Below, in pieces: positions 26,522 to 35,658 of a stretch of DNA of 64,000 nt. Each line of letters starts with the position of its first letter. Positions within the stretch are counted from its first letter, which is position 1. The DNA is from Brenneria nigrifluens DSM 30175 = ATCC 13028 (GTDB taxonomy: Bacteria > Pseudomonadota > Gammaproteobacteria > Enterobacterales > Enterobacteriaceae), in contig NZ_CP034036.1 of NCBI RefSeq assembly GCF_005484965.1, positions 4,588,001 through 4,652,000 on the forward strand. The letters run 5' to 3'. The position numbers were made by a program, and so were the translations under genes. A model generated the notes under the pieces. That model was not told the origin of the DNA and made no database searches. It saw nothing but the letters and a program-made list of their open reading frames with translations.

Positions 26522-26986
26522 CTATATCCCTAAATCCTGCGCCTGATCGGTCAGCGCTTGCATCGCATCCATACTTTCATGTTCACGCTTTTTCTTATAT
26601 TCCATCAAGTCGACGAACAGGATTCTGCGATGACGCCCGGTTTTATGGAAAGGCAGTTTCCCTTCTTCCAGAAGTTTTACCATATGCGGTCGCGAAACAT
26701 TCAGTATATTGGCGGCCTCCTGCGTGGTGAGTTCAGCCTGAACGGGCACCACCTGCACCGTATTCCCGATAGCCAGTTCGCCTAGAATATCCATCAGTAC
26801 AGCCAGCGCGGAAGTAGGCAGTTCAAGGGTATGCGTCTGCTCATCATCACCGATAATAGCGATGCGCTGCGTTTCCAGTTTGGTTGAAAGGTACGCCGCA
26901 AGTACCTGCCGTCCATGCTGTGCCAGCTCACTTTCACGGGAGTCGGGAAGGTTCAAATTGGTTAGTATCGTTGTCATCATCGTCAC
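26522..26986 (-). CDS. HTH/excisionase-family antitoxin-like protein without a visible toxin partner
   Basis: The 154-residue protein has an N-terminal part with AYLSTKLETQRIAIIG, a middle LPTSALAVLMDILGELAIGN, and then an excisionase/MerR-type helix-turn-helix (LTTQEAANILNVSRPHMVKL, then GKLPFHKTGRHRRI). In many bacteria this protein type is the antitoxin for a downstream PIN-domain toxin. Here no partner follows: translating the 96 bases after the stop gives no recognisable PIN start, and the next gene is vapB. It may be an orphan antitoxin left after toxin loss. Confidence 0.72.
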   Translation of the reverse strand: MTMMTTILTNLNLPDSRESELAQHGRQVLAAYLSTKLETQRIAIIGDDEQTHTLELPTSALAVLMDILGELAIGNTVQVVPVQAELTTQEAANILNVSRPHMVKLLEEGKLPFHKTGRHRRILFVDLMEYKKKREHESMDAMQALTDQAQDLGI

Positions 26987-27144
26987 CCTTTTGGTTATTA
27001 ACGATGAGAGTAATCGAAATAAACGAAAAAAGAAACATTCGAAATAAACGAAACAACTATATTTACCTGAAGGGTAATATTTCCGGACTGACGAGTAGAG
27101 AACGGAAGAATCGCCTTCAGGCGGAAATCACGCGTTGATTCCGC

Positions 27145-27184
27145 CTGTCACCTTGCCGTCATATCCCGGTTATTTTTCTGTCAT
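27145..27184 (+). promoter_or_regulatory. Tandem PhoB boxes of the ugp operon
   Basis: Four 7-base units recur with an exact 11-base period: CTGTCAC (27145), CCGTCAT (27156), CGGTTAT (27167) and CTGTCAT (27178). This is the direct-repeat arrangement of PhoB sites. It lies 58 bases upstream of ugpB, where PhoB replaces the -35 contact. An inverted repeat (AGGCGGAA/TTCCGCCT, 27119-27146) abuts it. Confidence 0.75.
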
Positions 27185-27242
27185 ACGCGCATGTCATGTT
27201 ACCTGCGCATAAAAAAACATTGGGCTATTGCAGGAGACAGGC

Positions 27243-28562
27243 ATGTTTAACCCTAACATCCGTAAAGCGGCCGCGTGCGTGGCATTGGCGTTGGTTTGCA
27301 GCGCCACTGCCCAGGCTGCCACCGAAATTCCTTTCTGGCACTCAATGGAGGGCGAGCTGGGGAAAGAGGTCAACTCACTGGCGAACCGTTTTAACCAGTC
27401 CCGCAGCGACGTAAAAATCGTCCCGGTCTATAAAGGCAACTACGAACAGAATCTGGCCGCCGGCATCGCCGCCTATCGCGCCGGCAACGCCCCGGCGATC
27501 TTGCAGGTTTATGAAGTGGGCACCGCCACCATGATGGCCAGCAAAGCCATCAAACCGGTGTATGAAGTGTTTAAAGACGCCGGCATCCATTTTGATGAGT
27601 CGGTTTTCGTCCCCACCGTTTCCGGTTATTACACCGACGCCAAAAGCGGTCAGCTGTTATCGCAACCCTTTAACAGCTCCACGCCGGTGCTGTACTACAA
27701 CAAAGACGCCTTCAAAAAAGCCGGTTTAGACCCGGAACAGCCGCCGAAAACCTGGCAGCAACTGACCGAGTACACCGCCAAACTGCGTTCATCAGGCATG
27801 AAATGCGGCTATGCCAGCGGCTGGCAGGGCTGGATTCAGATTGAAAACTTCAGCGCCTGGCACGGCCTGCCGGTGGCCAGCAAAAACAACGGCTTCGACG
27901 GCAGCGACGCGGTGCTGGAATTCAACCAGCCGACGCAGGTCAAACATATTCAGCGCTTGCAGGATATGAATAAGCAAGGGAATTTCACCTATTTCGGGCG
28001 CAAGGATGAGCCGACCGAGAAGTTCTACAACGGCGACTGCGCCATCACCACCGCCTCGTCCGGTTCGCTGGCGGATATCCGCCGGCACGCCAAATTCGAC
28101 TACGGCGTGGGTATGATGCCGTATGACGCCGACGTGCAGGGCGCGCCGCAGAACGCCATCATCGGCGGAGCCAGCCTGTGGGTGCTGAACGGCAAAGACG
28201 CCGCCACCTATAAAGGCGTCGCCGAATTTATGCAGTTCCTGGCGCAGCCGGAAAACGCCGCCGAGTGGCATCAGAAAACCGGTTATCTGCCCATCACCCA
28301 AGCCGCATATGAACTGACGCAAAAGCAGGGCTTCTACGAGAAGAATCCGGGCGCGGATATCGCCACGCGCCAGATGCTGAACAAGCCGCCGCTGCCGTTC
28401 ACCAAAGGACTGCGCCTGGGCAATATGCCGCAGATCCGTACCGTGGTGGACGAAGAGCTGGAAAGCGTGTGGACGGGTAAGAAAACCCCGCAGCAGGCGC
28501 TGGACAGCGCCGTTGCGCGCGGCAACGCCTTGCTGCGTCGCTTCGAGCAGTCAACGAAGTAA
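27243..28562 (+). CDS. ugpB: sn-Glycerol-3-phosphate periplasmic binding protein UgpB
   Basis: The 439-residue extracellular solute-binding protein has a signal peptide cleaved after AQAA. It contains EIPFWHSMEGELGKEVNSLA, the conserved DCAITTASSGS-type ligand segment, and YGVGMMPYDADVQGAPQNAI. UgpB binds glycerol-3-phosphate and glycerophosphodiesters for UgpAEC. The ATG at 27243 follows AGGAGACAG and gives the E. coli length. It is the first gene of ugpBAECQ, under the PhoB repeats. Confidence 0.95.
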   Translation: MFNPNIRKAAACVALALVCSATAQAATEIPFWHSMEGELGKEVNSLANRFNQSRSDVKIVPVYKGNYEQNLAAGIAAYRAGNAPAILQVYEVGTATMMASKAIKPVYEVFKDAGIHFDESVFVPTVSGYYTDAKSGQLLSQPFNSSTPVLYYNKDAFKKAGLDPEQPPKTWQQLTEYTAKLRSSGMKCGYASGWQGWIQIENFSAWHGLPVASKNNGFDGSDAVLEFNQPTQVKHIQRLQDMNKQGNFTYFGRKDEPTEKFYNGDCAITTASSGSLADIRRHAKFDYGVGMMPYDADVQGAPQNAIIGGASLWVLNGKDAATYKGVAEFMQFLAQPENAAEWHQKTGYLPITQAAYELTQKQGFYEKNPGADIATRQMLNKPPLPFTKGLRLGNMPQIRTVVDEELESVWTGKKTPQQALDSAVARGNALLRRFEQSTK

Positions 28563-28573
28563 CCTCGTTGTAT

Positions 28574-28595
28574 CGGGCCGCAGGGAAGCGGCCCG
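28574..28595 (+). other. GC-rich hairpin between ugpB and ugpA
   Basis: CGGGCCGC and GCGGCCCG pair over 8 bp with a 6-base loop, 12 bases after the ugpB stop and without a T-run. It probably stabilises the abundant ugpB message and lowers downstream expression, as with the livK-livH hairpin. Confidence 0.6.
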
Positions 28596-28626
28596 TCCCC
28601 TGGTGCAAGAATTAATGAGTTCACGC

Positions 28627-29514
28627 ATGACATCATCCCGTCCCGTTTTCAGCCGTAGCTGGCTGCCCTATATGCTGGTGCTGCCTCAGCTACTGATTAC
28701 CGCGATTTTTTTCCTCTGGCCGGCCGGTCAGGCGCTGTGGTATTCGGTGCAAAGTCTCGATCCGTTCGGGCTGTCCAGCGAATTCGTCGGTATGGAAAAT
28801 TTCAGGCAGCTGCTGGATAACCCCTACTATCTCGACTCCTTTTACACCACGCTGATCTTCAGTTTTCTGGTGGCGGGATTCGGCCTGCTGATTTCCCTGT
28901 TTCTGGCGGCGCTGGTGGACTATGTTATCCGCGCCAGCCGCCTGTATCAGACGCTGATTATTCTGCCCTACGCCGTCGCGCCGGCGGTGGCGGCGGTGCT
29001 GTGGATGTTTCTGTTCAACCCCGGTCTGGGGCTGATTACCCATTTTCTCGGCCTGCTGGGGTACTCATGGAATCACGCGCAAAACAGCGGCCAGGCGATG
29101 TTTCTGGTGGTGCTGGCGTCGGTATGGAAACAGATCAGCTATAATTTCCTGTTTTTTCTGGCGGCGTTGCAGTCCATCCCCCGCTCGCTGATCGAAGCGG
29201 CGGCGATTGACGGCGCCGGCCCGGTACGCCGCTTCTTCAATCTGGTGCTGCCGCTGATCTCCCCGGTAAGCTTTTTCCTGCTGGTCATCAATCTGGTGTA
29301 CGCGTTCTTCGATACCTTCCCCATCATCGACGCCGCCACCGCCGGCGGCCCGGTGCAGTCCACCACTACGCTTATCTACAAAATTTACCGCGAAGGCTTT
29401 GCCGGTCTGGATCTCTCCAGCTCCGCCGCCCAGTCGGTGGTGCTGATGCTGCTGGTTATCGGGTTGACGGTGATTCAGTTCCGCTTTGTCGAACGGAGGG
29501 TGAACTACCAATGA
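28627..29514 (+). CDS. ugpA: Glycerol-3-phosphate ABC transporter permease UgpA
   Basis: The 295-residue permease has six membrane segments and the EAA loop IEAAAIDGAGPVRRFFNLVLP. It starts MTSSRPVFSRSWLPYMLVLP, which matches E. coli UgpA in length and sequence. An in-frame ATG at 28615 is an alternative start. With UgpE it forms the channel for glycerol-3-phosphate. Its stop overlaps the ugpE start by 4 bases. Confidence 0.94.
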   Translation: MTSSRPVFSRSWLPYMLVLPQLLITAIFFLWPAGQALWYSVQSLDPFGLSSEFVGMENFRQLLDNPYYLDSFYTTLIFSFLVAGFGLLISLFLAALVDYVIRASRLYQTLIILPYAVAPAVAAVLWMFLFNPGLGLITHFLGLLGYSWNHAQNSGQAMFLVVLASVWKQISYNFLFFLAALQSIPRSLIEAAAIDGAGPVRRFFNLVLPLISPVSFFLLVINLVYAFFDTFPIIDAATAGGPVQSTTTLIYKIYREGFAGLDLSSSAAQSVVLMLLVIGLTVIQFRFVERRVNYQ

Positions 29515-30356
29515 TTGAGAACCGACGCGGACTGGATATCTTCAGCCACCTGATGCTGATCGTCGGGATCGCCGCGGTGCTGTTCCCGCTGTACGTCGGG
29601 TTCGTCGCCGCCACGCTGGACAATCAGCAAGTGTTTCAAGCGCCGATGACGCTGATCCCCGGCGCGCACCTGTGGGAAAATCTGCGCCATATCTGGCTGC
29701 ACGGCGCCGGCAACAGCGTCACGCCCTTCTGGCTGATGTTGCTGAACAGCTTTGTGATGGCGCTGGCGATTACCCTGGGCAAAATCACGGTATCGATGTT
29801 GTCCGCCTACGCCATCGTCTATTTTCGCTTTCCGCTGCGCGGCCTGTTTTTCTGGATGATTTTTTTGACGCTGATGCTGCCGGTGGAAGTGCGAATCTTC
29901 CCTACGGTGGAGGTGATCGCCCGGCTGGAGATGATGGACAGCTACGCCGGGCTGACGCTGCCGCTGATGGCGTCGGCCACGGCGACGTTTTTGTTCCGGC
30001 AGTTTTTTATGACGCTGCCGGATGAGCTGCTGGAGGCGGCGCGCATCGACGGCGCCGGTCCGCTGCGCTTCTTTTTCGATATCGTGCTGCCGCTGTCGAA
30101 AACCAATCTGGCGGCGCTGTTCGTCATCACCTTTATCTACGGCTGGAACCAGTATCTGTGGCCGCTGCTGATTATCACCGATGCCAATCTCGGCACCGCG
30201 GTGGCCGGGATCAAAAGCATGATCGCCTCCGGCGACGGGGCGACGCAGTGGAATCAGGTGATGGCGGCGATGCTGCTGACCATGCTGCCGCCCCTGCTGG
30301 TGGTGCTGTTGATGCAGCGCTGGTTCGTGCGCGGTCTGGTCGACAGTGAAAAATAG
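29511..30356 (+). CDS. ugpE: Glycerol-3-phosphate ABC transporter permease UgpE
   Basis: The 281-residue permease of the MalG type has six membrane segments and the EAA loop LEAARIDGAGPLRFFFDIVLP. It has the same length as E. coli UgpE and begins MIENRRGLDIFSHLMLIVG. It overlaps ugpA by 4 bases and is separated from ugpC by 51 bases containing a small hairpin (CGCCG/CGGCG). Confidence 0.94.
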   Translation: MIENRRGLDIFSHLMLIVGIAAVLFPLYVGFVAATLDNQQVFQAPMTLIPGAHLWENLRHIWLHGAGNSVTPFWLMLLNSFVMALAITLGKITVSMLSAYAIVYFRFPLRGLFFWMIFLTLMLPVEVRIFPTVEVIARLEMMDSYAGLTLPLMASATATFLFRQFFMTLPDELLEAARIDGAGPLRFFFDIVLPLSKTNLAALFVITFIYGWNQYLWPLLIITDANLGTAVAGIKSMIASGDGATQWNQVMAAMLLTMLPPLLVVLLMQRWFVRGLVDSEK

Positions 30357-30407
30357 CGGCTGGCCCGCCGTCGCAAGCGGCGTTGAAAAACACACGGGAC
30401 GTTTTTT

Positions 30408-31481
30408 ATGGCATGTTTAAAATTTCAGGCCGTCACCAAATCCTACGACGGCAAAAACCAGGTGATCCGCCCCATCGATCTCGACGTCGCCGACGGCGAG
30501 TTTGTGGTGATGGTCGGGCCGTCCGGCTGCGGCAAATCCACCCTGCTGCGCATGGTCGCCGGGCTGGAACGGACCACCAGCGGCGATATTTATATCGATA
30601 ATCAGCGGGTCACCGATCTGGAGCCCAAAGATCGCGGCATTGCGATGGTGTTTCAGAACTATGCGCTTTATCCCCATATGAGCGTGTATGACAATATGGC
30701 CTACGGGCTGAAAATCCGCGGTTTCGGCAAAGCACAGATTCGCCAGCAGGTGGAAGAAGCGGCGCGGATTCTGGAGCTGCTGCCGCTATTGCAGCGCAAA
30801 CCGCGGGAGCTGTCCGGCGGGCAGCGTCAGCGAGTGGCGATGGGGCGGGCCATCGTGCGCGAACCTGCGGTCTTTCTCTTTGATGAACCACTGTCAAACC
30901 TGGACGCCAAGCTGAGGGTACAGATGCGGCTGGAGCTACAGCAGTTACACCGCCGTCTGAAAACCACCAGCCTCTACGTCACCCACGATCAGGTTGAGGC
31001 GATGACGCTGGCGCAGCGAGTGATAGTAATGAATAAAGGCGTGGCCGAACAGATTGGCGCGCCGGCGGAGATTTATCGCCGTCCGGCATCGCTGTTTGTC
31101 GCCGCTTTTATCGGCTCGCCCGCCATGAACCTGTGGCCGGGCAGGATAAGCGACGATGGCGCGCGGTTCGAGCTGAGCGACGGCGTGGCCTTGCCGCTAC
31201 CGGCGGCGAAACCGCAATGGCGCGGACGCGAGTTGACGCTGGGGGTAAGGCCGGAGCATATTCAGTTGACTACGAGCGAAACCGGCGGCATACCGTTGCA
31301 AATATCGACGCTGGAACTGCTGGGCGCGGATAATCTGGCGCACGGACAATGGGGGGCGCAAAAGGTGATTGTTCGCCTCTCCTACGAACATTGCCCGGCG
31401 CTAGATTCGACACTCTGGCTGCATCTGCCGGAATCATCATGGCATTGGTTTGATTCGCAAAGCGGATTACGGATGGAATAA
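30408..31481 (+). CDS. ugpC: Glycerol-3-phosphate ABC transporter ATP-binding protein UgpC
   Basis: The 357-residue MalK-type ATPase has Walker A GPSGCGKST, a Q-loop in VFQNYALYPHM, signature LSGGQRQR, and Walker B FLFDEPLSNLDAKLR, then a C-terminal regulatory TOBE/OB domain (GVRPEHIQL). It powers UgpAE. In the family it is inhibited by internal phosphate through the C-terminal domain. It shares one base with ugpQ. Confidence 0.95.
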   Translation: MACLKFQAVTKSYDGKNQVIRPIDLDVADGEFVVMVGPSGCGKSTLLRMVAGLERTTSGDIYIDNQRVTDLEPKDRGIAMVFQNYALYPHMSVYDNMAYGLKIRGFGKAQIRQQVEEAARILELLPLLQRKPRELSGGQRQRVAMGRAIVREPAVFLFDEPLSNLDAKLRVQMRLELQQLHRRLKTTSLYVTHDQVEAMTLAQRVIVMNKGVAEQIGAPAEIYRRPASLFVAAFIGSPAMNLWPGRISDDGARFELSDGVALPLPAAKPQWRGRELTLGVRPEHIQLTTSETGGIPLQISTLELLGADNLAHGQWGAQKVIVRLSYEHCPALDSTLWLHLPESSWHWFDSQSGLRME

Positions 31482-32230
31482 TGGTAAATACCTGGCCTTA
31501 TCCGGCGATTGTCGCCCACCGCGGCGGCGGATCGCTGGCGCCGGAAAACACGCTGGCGGCGATCGACGCGGGTGCCGATCTCGGACACAAAATGATTGAG
31601 TTTGACGCCAAGCTGTCGCAGGACTATCAAATCTTTTTGCTGCATGACGACCGGCTTGAACGCACCAGCAACGGCTGGGGCATCGCCGGCAATCTGACCT
31701 GGGACAAGCTGGTCGGCCTGGATGCGGGAAGCTGGTTCGGTAAACGGTTTGCCGGCGAACGGCTGCCGCTATTATCGGAAGTCGCCAAACGCTGTAAGCA
31801 GTATGGCATGGCGGCCAATATCGAGATCAAGCCAACCACCGGCCACGAGCAGGAAACCGGACACCTTATCGCCCTTGCCGCGCGCCGGCTGTGGGCCGAC
31901 CATCCGCTGGCGCCGCTGCTGTCCTCATTCTCGGTTCAGGCGCTGGAAGCGGCGCAACAGGCGGCGCCGGAGTTGCCGCGCGGACTGCTACTGGATGAAT
32001 GGGACGACGACTGGCAAGCCCTGACGCGGCGTTTGGCATGCCTGTCCATCCACCTTAACCATCAACTGCTGACGGCGGAACGGGTGACGTTATTGCAGGC
32101 CGCCGGACTGCGGATTCTGGCGTATACCGTGAACCAGCCACAACGGGCGCAAACTTTGCTTGACTGGGGCGTTGACTGCATCTGTACCGACCGGATAGAT
32201 TTAATCGGCTCAGATTTTGCTGCCGGCTGA
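31481..32230 (+). CDS. ugpQ: Cytoplasmic glycerophosphodiester phosphodiesterase UgpQ
   Basis: The 249-residue GDPD-family TIM barrel has the catalytic IVAHRGGGSLAPENTLAAI segment, the MIEFDAKLSQD metal ligands, LLHDDRLERTSNG and ANIEIKPT. UgpQ hydrolyses glycerophosphodiesters, imported by Ugp, to glycerol-3-phosphate and an alcohol. The start overlaps ugpC by one base (TAATG). It completes the phosphate-starvation operon. Confidence 0.94.
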   Translation: MVNTWPYPAIVAHRGGGSLAPENTLAAIDAGADLGHKMIEFDAKLSQDYQIFLLHDDRLERTSNGWGIAGNLTWDKLVGLDAGSWFGKRFAGERLPLLSEVAKRCKQYGMAANIEIKPTTGHEQETGHLIALAARRLWADHPLAPLLSSFSVQALEAAQQAAPELPRGLLLDEWDDDWQALTRRLACLSIHLNHQLLTAERVTLLQAAGLRILAYTVNQPQRAQTLLDWGVDCICTDRIDLIGSDFAAG

Positions 32231-32286
32231 AATCTGGTCATGCTCATCCTTCAGCAATTGGTGCCGGTTACTAAGGAAGTGGCTCC

Positions 32287-33243
32287 ATGCCCGCATTTAT
32301 CAGTTCGCTCTGGCACCAGATTTCTCTCTCTTTACCGCTGTTTGTTTTGATCGCGCTGGGTTACGGCCTGATCCGTTATGGAAAATGGCCGACCGCCATT
32401 ACCGACGGCATGAGTCGCTTTGTCTTCTCGGTGGCGATGCCGGCCATGTTATTCCGCCTGATGAGCGATTTTTCCCAACGTCCCGCGGTCGACGCCCGGC
32501 TGCTGATCGCTTTTTTCGGCAGTTGCCTGATCGTCTTTATACTGGGCCGCATTGTGGCGCGCCGGGTTTTTCATCTGGACGGCGTTTCCGGGTCCATTTT
32601 TTCGCTGAGCGGCATCTTTTCCAACAATGTCATGCTCGGTCTGCCCATCGCCACGCTGATGTTGGGTGAAGAGGCGCTCCCTTCCGTGGCGCTGGTGGTG
32701 GTGTTTAACGGTCTGATTCTCTGGACGTTGGTGACGATATCGGTGGAGTGGGCGCGCAACGGAGCGCTGTCGCTGCAAGGGTTTACCAAAACCGCGCTGG
32801 GAGTGCTGAAAAACCCGTTGATTATCGGCATTATTTCCGGGACGGCGTTCAGCCTGACAGGTCTGTCGCTGCCGTTTTACGTCGACCAGCCGCTGAGTAT
32901 GCTGGGGCAGATTGCGATGCCGCTATCGCTGATCGCCCTGGGAATGGGGCTGGCGGAATACCAGATCCGCGACGGCTGGCAAATCAGCAGCGCCATTTGC
33001 GCCATCAAACTGCTGGTTCAGCCGCTGGTAATTTGGGGCATCGCGGTCGCGCTCAACCTGCCGGAAACGGAGACGCGGGCGGTGGTATTGCTGGGCTCAA
33101 TGTCAGTGGGGGTGAACGTCTATCTGATGTCGCGCCAGTTCAACGTGCTGGGCGCTCCGGTGGCGTCGAGCTTGCTGCTGTCGACGGCGCTCGCCGCACT
33201 GACCACCCCGCTGATCCTGACCCTGATGGGCGTACGATTATAG
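32287..33243 (+). CDS. AEC (auxin efflux carrier) family transporter
   Basis: The 318-residue membrane protein has about ten hydrophobic segments in two halves. It has the AEC start LFVLIALGYGLIRYG and the IFSNNVMLGLPIA segment with its Asn-Gly-Pro features. The family exports or exchanges small organic acids and amino acids; the substrate here is unknown. It follows ugpQ by 56 bases on the same strand, but E. coli lacks it at this position, so it may be a lineage insertion. Confidence 0.82.
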   Translation: MPAFISSLWHQISLSLPLFVLIALGYGLIRYGKWPTAITDGMSRFVFSVAMPAMLFRLMSDFSQRPAVDARLLIAFFGSCLIVFILGRIVARRVFHLDGVSGSIFSLSGIFSNNVMLGLPIATLMLGEEALPSVALVVVFNGLILWTLVTISVEWARNGALSLQGFTKTALGVLKNPLIIGIISGTAFSLTGLSLPFYVDQPLSMLGQIAMPLSLIALGMGLAEYQIRDGWQISSAICAIKLLVQPLVIWGIAVALNLPETETRAVVLLGSMSVGVNVYLMSRQFNVLGAPVASSLLLSTALAALTTPLILTLMGVRL

Positions 33244-33260
33244 CGGCGCGATCGGGGGCT

Positions 33261-33557
33261 TTACGGCGTCTGCCGCGGCAACATCCTTTGCTGGGTGCCG
33301 CGTTGCTTATCCTGCTGTAATTGCTGTTTTTGCTGTTGCTGTAGCTGGGTATTGCGCTGCTGTAGTTGTTGATTCAGCTGTTGTTTGTGCAATTGTTGAT
33401 TCTGCTGCATACGCTGTTGCAACTGCTTCTGGCTATTGATGCCATTTTCATACTGCTGCTGTTGCACCGATGGCGCCTTCACGGCGTCGGCCCGGGTAAC
33501 CAGCGGCAGTGAAAACAAGGCGAATAATAATGCCGTCGACGTTATTGCGTGTTTCAT
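33261..33557 (-). CDS. yhhA: YhhA family (DUF2756) Gln-rich secreted protein
   Basis: The 98-residue protein has a signal peptide (MKHAITSTALLFALFSLPLV, cleaved near TRADA) and then a Gln-rich helical body (about one residue in three is Gln). Composition, size and location downstream of ugp match E. coli YhhA. The frame opens upstream at 33587, but GGAGGAC sits before the ATG at 33557. The function is unknown. It is probably a small periplasmic coiled-coil protein. Confidence 0.7.
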   Translation of the reverse strand: MKHAITSTALLFALFSLPLVTRADAVKAPSVQQQQYENGINSQKQLQQRMQQNQQLHKQQLNQQLQQRNTQLQQQQKQQLQQDKQRGTQQRMLPRQTP

Positions 33558-33761
33558 TCGGGTCCTCCACGGCACGGAATGTGCCAAACCGTATATCTAC
33601 TCGAAACCGCATACATTTCCAGTTCCGTTAATAACAGTGTAAGCGCTGCGAGCGGAAACGTCGCGCAGAGTTATCTGTATTATGTGCCCGTCAGGCTTTG
33701 GGTCACCCGCCGGGAATGTTATATACTGCGGCGGAATTTTTCCTGGCATTGAAGTTATCCC

Positions 33762-34226
33762 ATGTTTCATATTGCGCTCTATGAACCACAAATCGCGCCC
33801 AATACCGGCAATATCATCCGTCTGGCCGCCAATAACGGCTGCACGCTGCACCTGATTGAACCGCTGGGCTTTGATTTTGAAGAGAAGAAGCTGCGTCGGG
33901 CGGGGCTGGATTATCACGATTTGGCCAGCGTCAGTCGCCATAAAAATTATCAGGATTTTCTGGCGGCGGTCGCCGGACGGCGCATTTTCGCCTGTACCAC
34001 CAGAGGCAGCCGAGCTTACGATCGGCCGGCCTACCAACCGGGCGACGTGCTGCTGTTCGGTTCGGAAACCGCCGGCCTGCCGGATGATATCCGCAACGGC
34101 TTTGCCGCGGACTTCCGTATCCGCATCCCCATGCAGCCGGAGAGCCGCAGCCTTAACCTGTCCAACGCCGTCGCCATCATCAGCTATGAAGCCTGGCGGC
34201 AGAACGGCTTCGGCGGCCGCGCCTAA
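33762..34226 (+). CDS. trmL: tRNA (cytidine(34)-2'-O)-methyltransferase TrmL
   Basis: The 154-residue SPOUT methyltransferase starts MFHIALYEPQIAPNTGNIIR and carries the knot motifs LLFGSETAGLP and IPMQPESRSLNLSNAVAIISYE. TrmL methylates the 2'-hydroxyl of the wobble nucleotide in two tRNA-Leu isoacceptors, acting as a dimer. It stands alone between divergent yhhA and convergent cpxA. Confidence 0.95.
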   Translation: MFHIALYEPQIAPNTGNIIRLAANNGCTLHLIEPLGFDFEEKKLRRAGLDYHDLASVSRHKNYQDFLAAVAGRRIFACTTRGSRAYDRPAYQPGDVLLFGSETAGLPDDIRNGFAADFRIRIPMQPESRSLNLSNAVAIISYEAWRQNGFGGRA

Positions 34227-34287
34227 CGGCCTGGGACGTCAAAATCGATTCCTATTCCCCCGGCTGCGGCGCCGACAGCCCGGCATG

Positions 34288-35658
34288 CTAGCGCTGGTCC
34301 AGCGGCAGCCAGATAACCAGCCGCAGGCCGCCCAGCGGGCTATCTTCCGCTTTCACCCAGCCTTTATGCTGCGAGATCGCCGTTTCCACGATGGCCAGAC
34401 CTAACCCGGTACCGCCCGACTCCCGATCGCGGGCTTCATCGGTGCGATAAAACGGACGGAAGATCTGCTCGCGATCTTCCGGGCTGACGCCGGGGCCGTC
34501 ATCGTCCACTTTGATGGTAATACCCTGGTTATCGACGGAAAACGCCACGGCGATATGCTGGTGAGAATAACGCAGCGCATTGCGGACAATATTTTCCAGC
34601 GCGCTGTCGAGTGCGGAAGGATTGCCATACAGCGTCCACGGCCCGGGCGGATAGGTCACCTCCAGCGTTTTACCCATTTGCTCCGCTTCAAAACGGGCGT
34701 CATCCAGTACGTCGCCCCACAGTTCGTCGGCGCGGATAAATTCGCGGGTGAGTTCGTTCTTATGCTGATTGCGCGACAGCACCAGCAGGTCATTAATCAT
34801 GCCGTCCAGCCGCTGGGTCTCGGTTTCGATGCGAGCGAGTTCATGACCCTCCCCCTGACGCCTACGCAGCAATGCGGTGGCTAGTTGCAGACGGGTAAGC
34901 GGAGTGCGCAGTTCGTGTGAAATATCCGACAGCAGGCGTTGCTGGGCGGTGACCATACGATCCAGCGCACTGACCATCTGGTTAAAACTGACCCCCGTCG
35001 CCAGAAACTCCTGCGGTCCGGACTCCAGCTCGGGATGTTGACGCAGGCTGCCCCGCGCGACTTCGTCCGCCGCGTATTTCAGTTTACGCGCCGGCTTGGC
35101 CAGGCTCCAGGCAAGCCATAACAACAAGGGCGCGCTGATCAGCATGGTAAAGATCAACAGCAGCAACGGGCGGTCAAACAACAGGTTGATAAAATCCGAT
35201 TGCAAACTGCTCGCCGGGCGGATCAGGTAAAGCTGGTAGTTATCCTCGCCATCGCGGATGGAAAACGGCCCCAGCAGCTCCACGCGGCCATATTTCTTTT
35301 TTTGCGGATGATCGGCGTTGTTGGACAGGCCGATAAAGTTACGCACAATTTGCGTTTCGCTTTTCTGCGCGCCGAGCACCCGCCCTTCGCTGGTCACCAA
35401 TAACAGCCGCTGCCCCGGCGGCGCCCATTTCTCAATCACCCAGAATAGCCTCACCCACCAGCGCAAATCGTTGGCCGGGGTGTTGGCCAGATCGGCCTCG
35501 ATATGCTGCTCCAGCATGATGCCTTGCCGCTGCTCGCTTTCCAGCAATGCGGTGAGCTGGCGGGAATCAAGCTTCGGCACCATCAGCACCAACATCAGCA
35601 CCAGCGCCAGCGTCAGCCAGAAAATCGCGAAAATGCGCGCGGTCAGGCTATTAATCAT
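34288..35658 (-). CDS. cpxA: Envelope-stress sensor histidine kinase CpxA
   Basis: The 456-residue sensor kinase has a membrane segment at residues 8-28, a periplasmic domain to about 163, a second membrane segment, a HAMP region, the phosphoacceptor box LLSDISHELRTPLTRL, and ATPase motifs (ENIVRNALRYS, DDGPGV, GGTGLGLAIV). CpxA phosphorylates CpxR on misfolding or surface signals and is restrained by CpxP. The start overlaps cpxR by 4 bases. Confidence 0.96.
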   Translation of the reverse strand: MINSLTARIFAIFWLTLALVLMLVLMVPKLDSRQLTALLESEQRQGIMLEQHIEADLANTPANDLRWWVRLFWVIEKWAPPGQRLLLVTSEGRVLGAQKSETQIVRNFIGLSNNADHPQKKKYGRVELLGPFSIRDGEDNYQLYLIRPASSLQSDFINLLFDRPLLLLIFTMLISAPLLLWLAWSLAKPARKLKYAADEVARGSLRQHPELESGPQEFLATGVSFNQMVSALDRMVTAQQRLLSDISHELRTPLTRLQLATALLRRRQGEGHELARIETETQRLDGMINDLLVLSRNQHKNELTREFIRADELWGDVLDDARFEAEQMGKTLEVTYPPGPWTLYGNPSALDSALENIVRNALRYSHQHIAVAFSVDNQGITIKVDDDGPGVSPEDREQIFRPFYRTDEARDRESGGTGLGLAIVETAISQHKGWVKAEDSPLGGLRLVIWLPLDQR

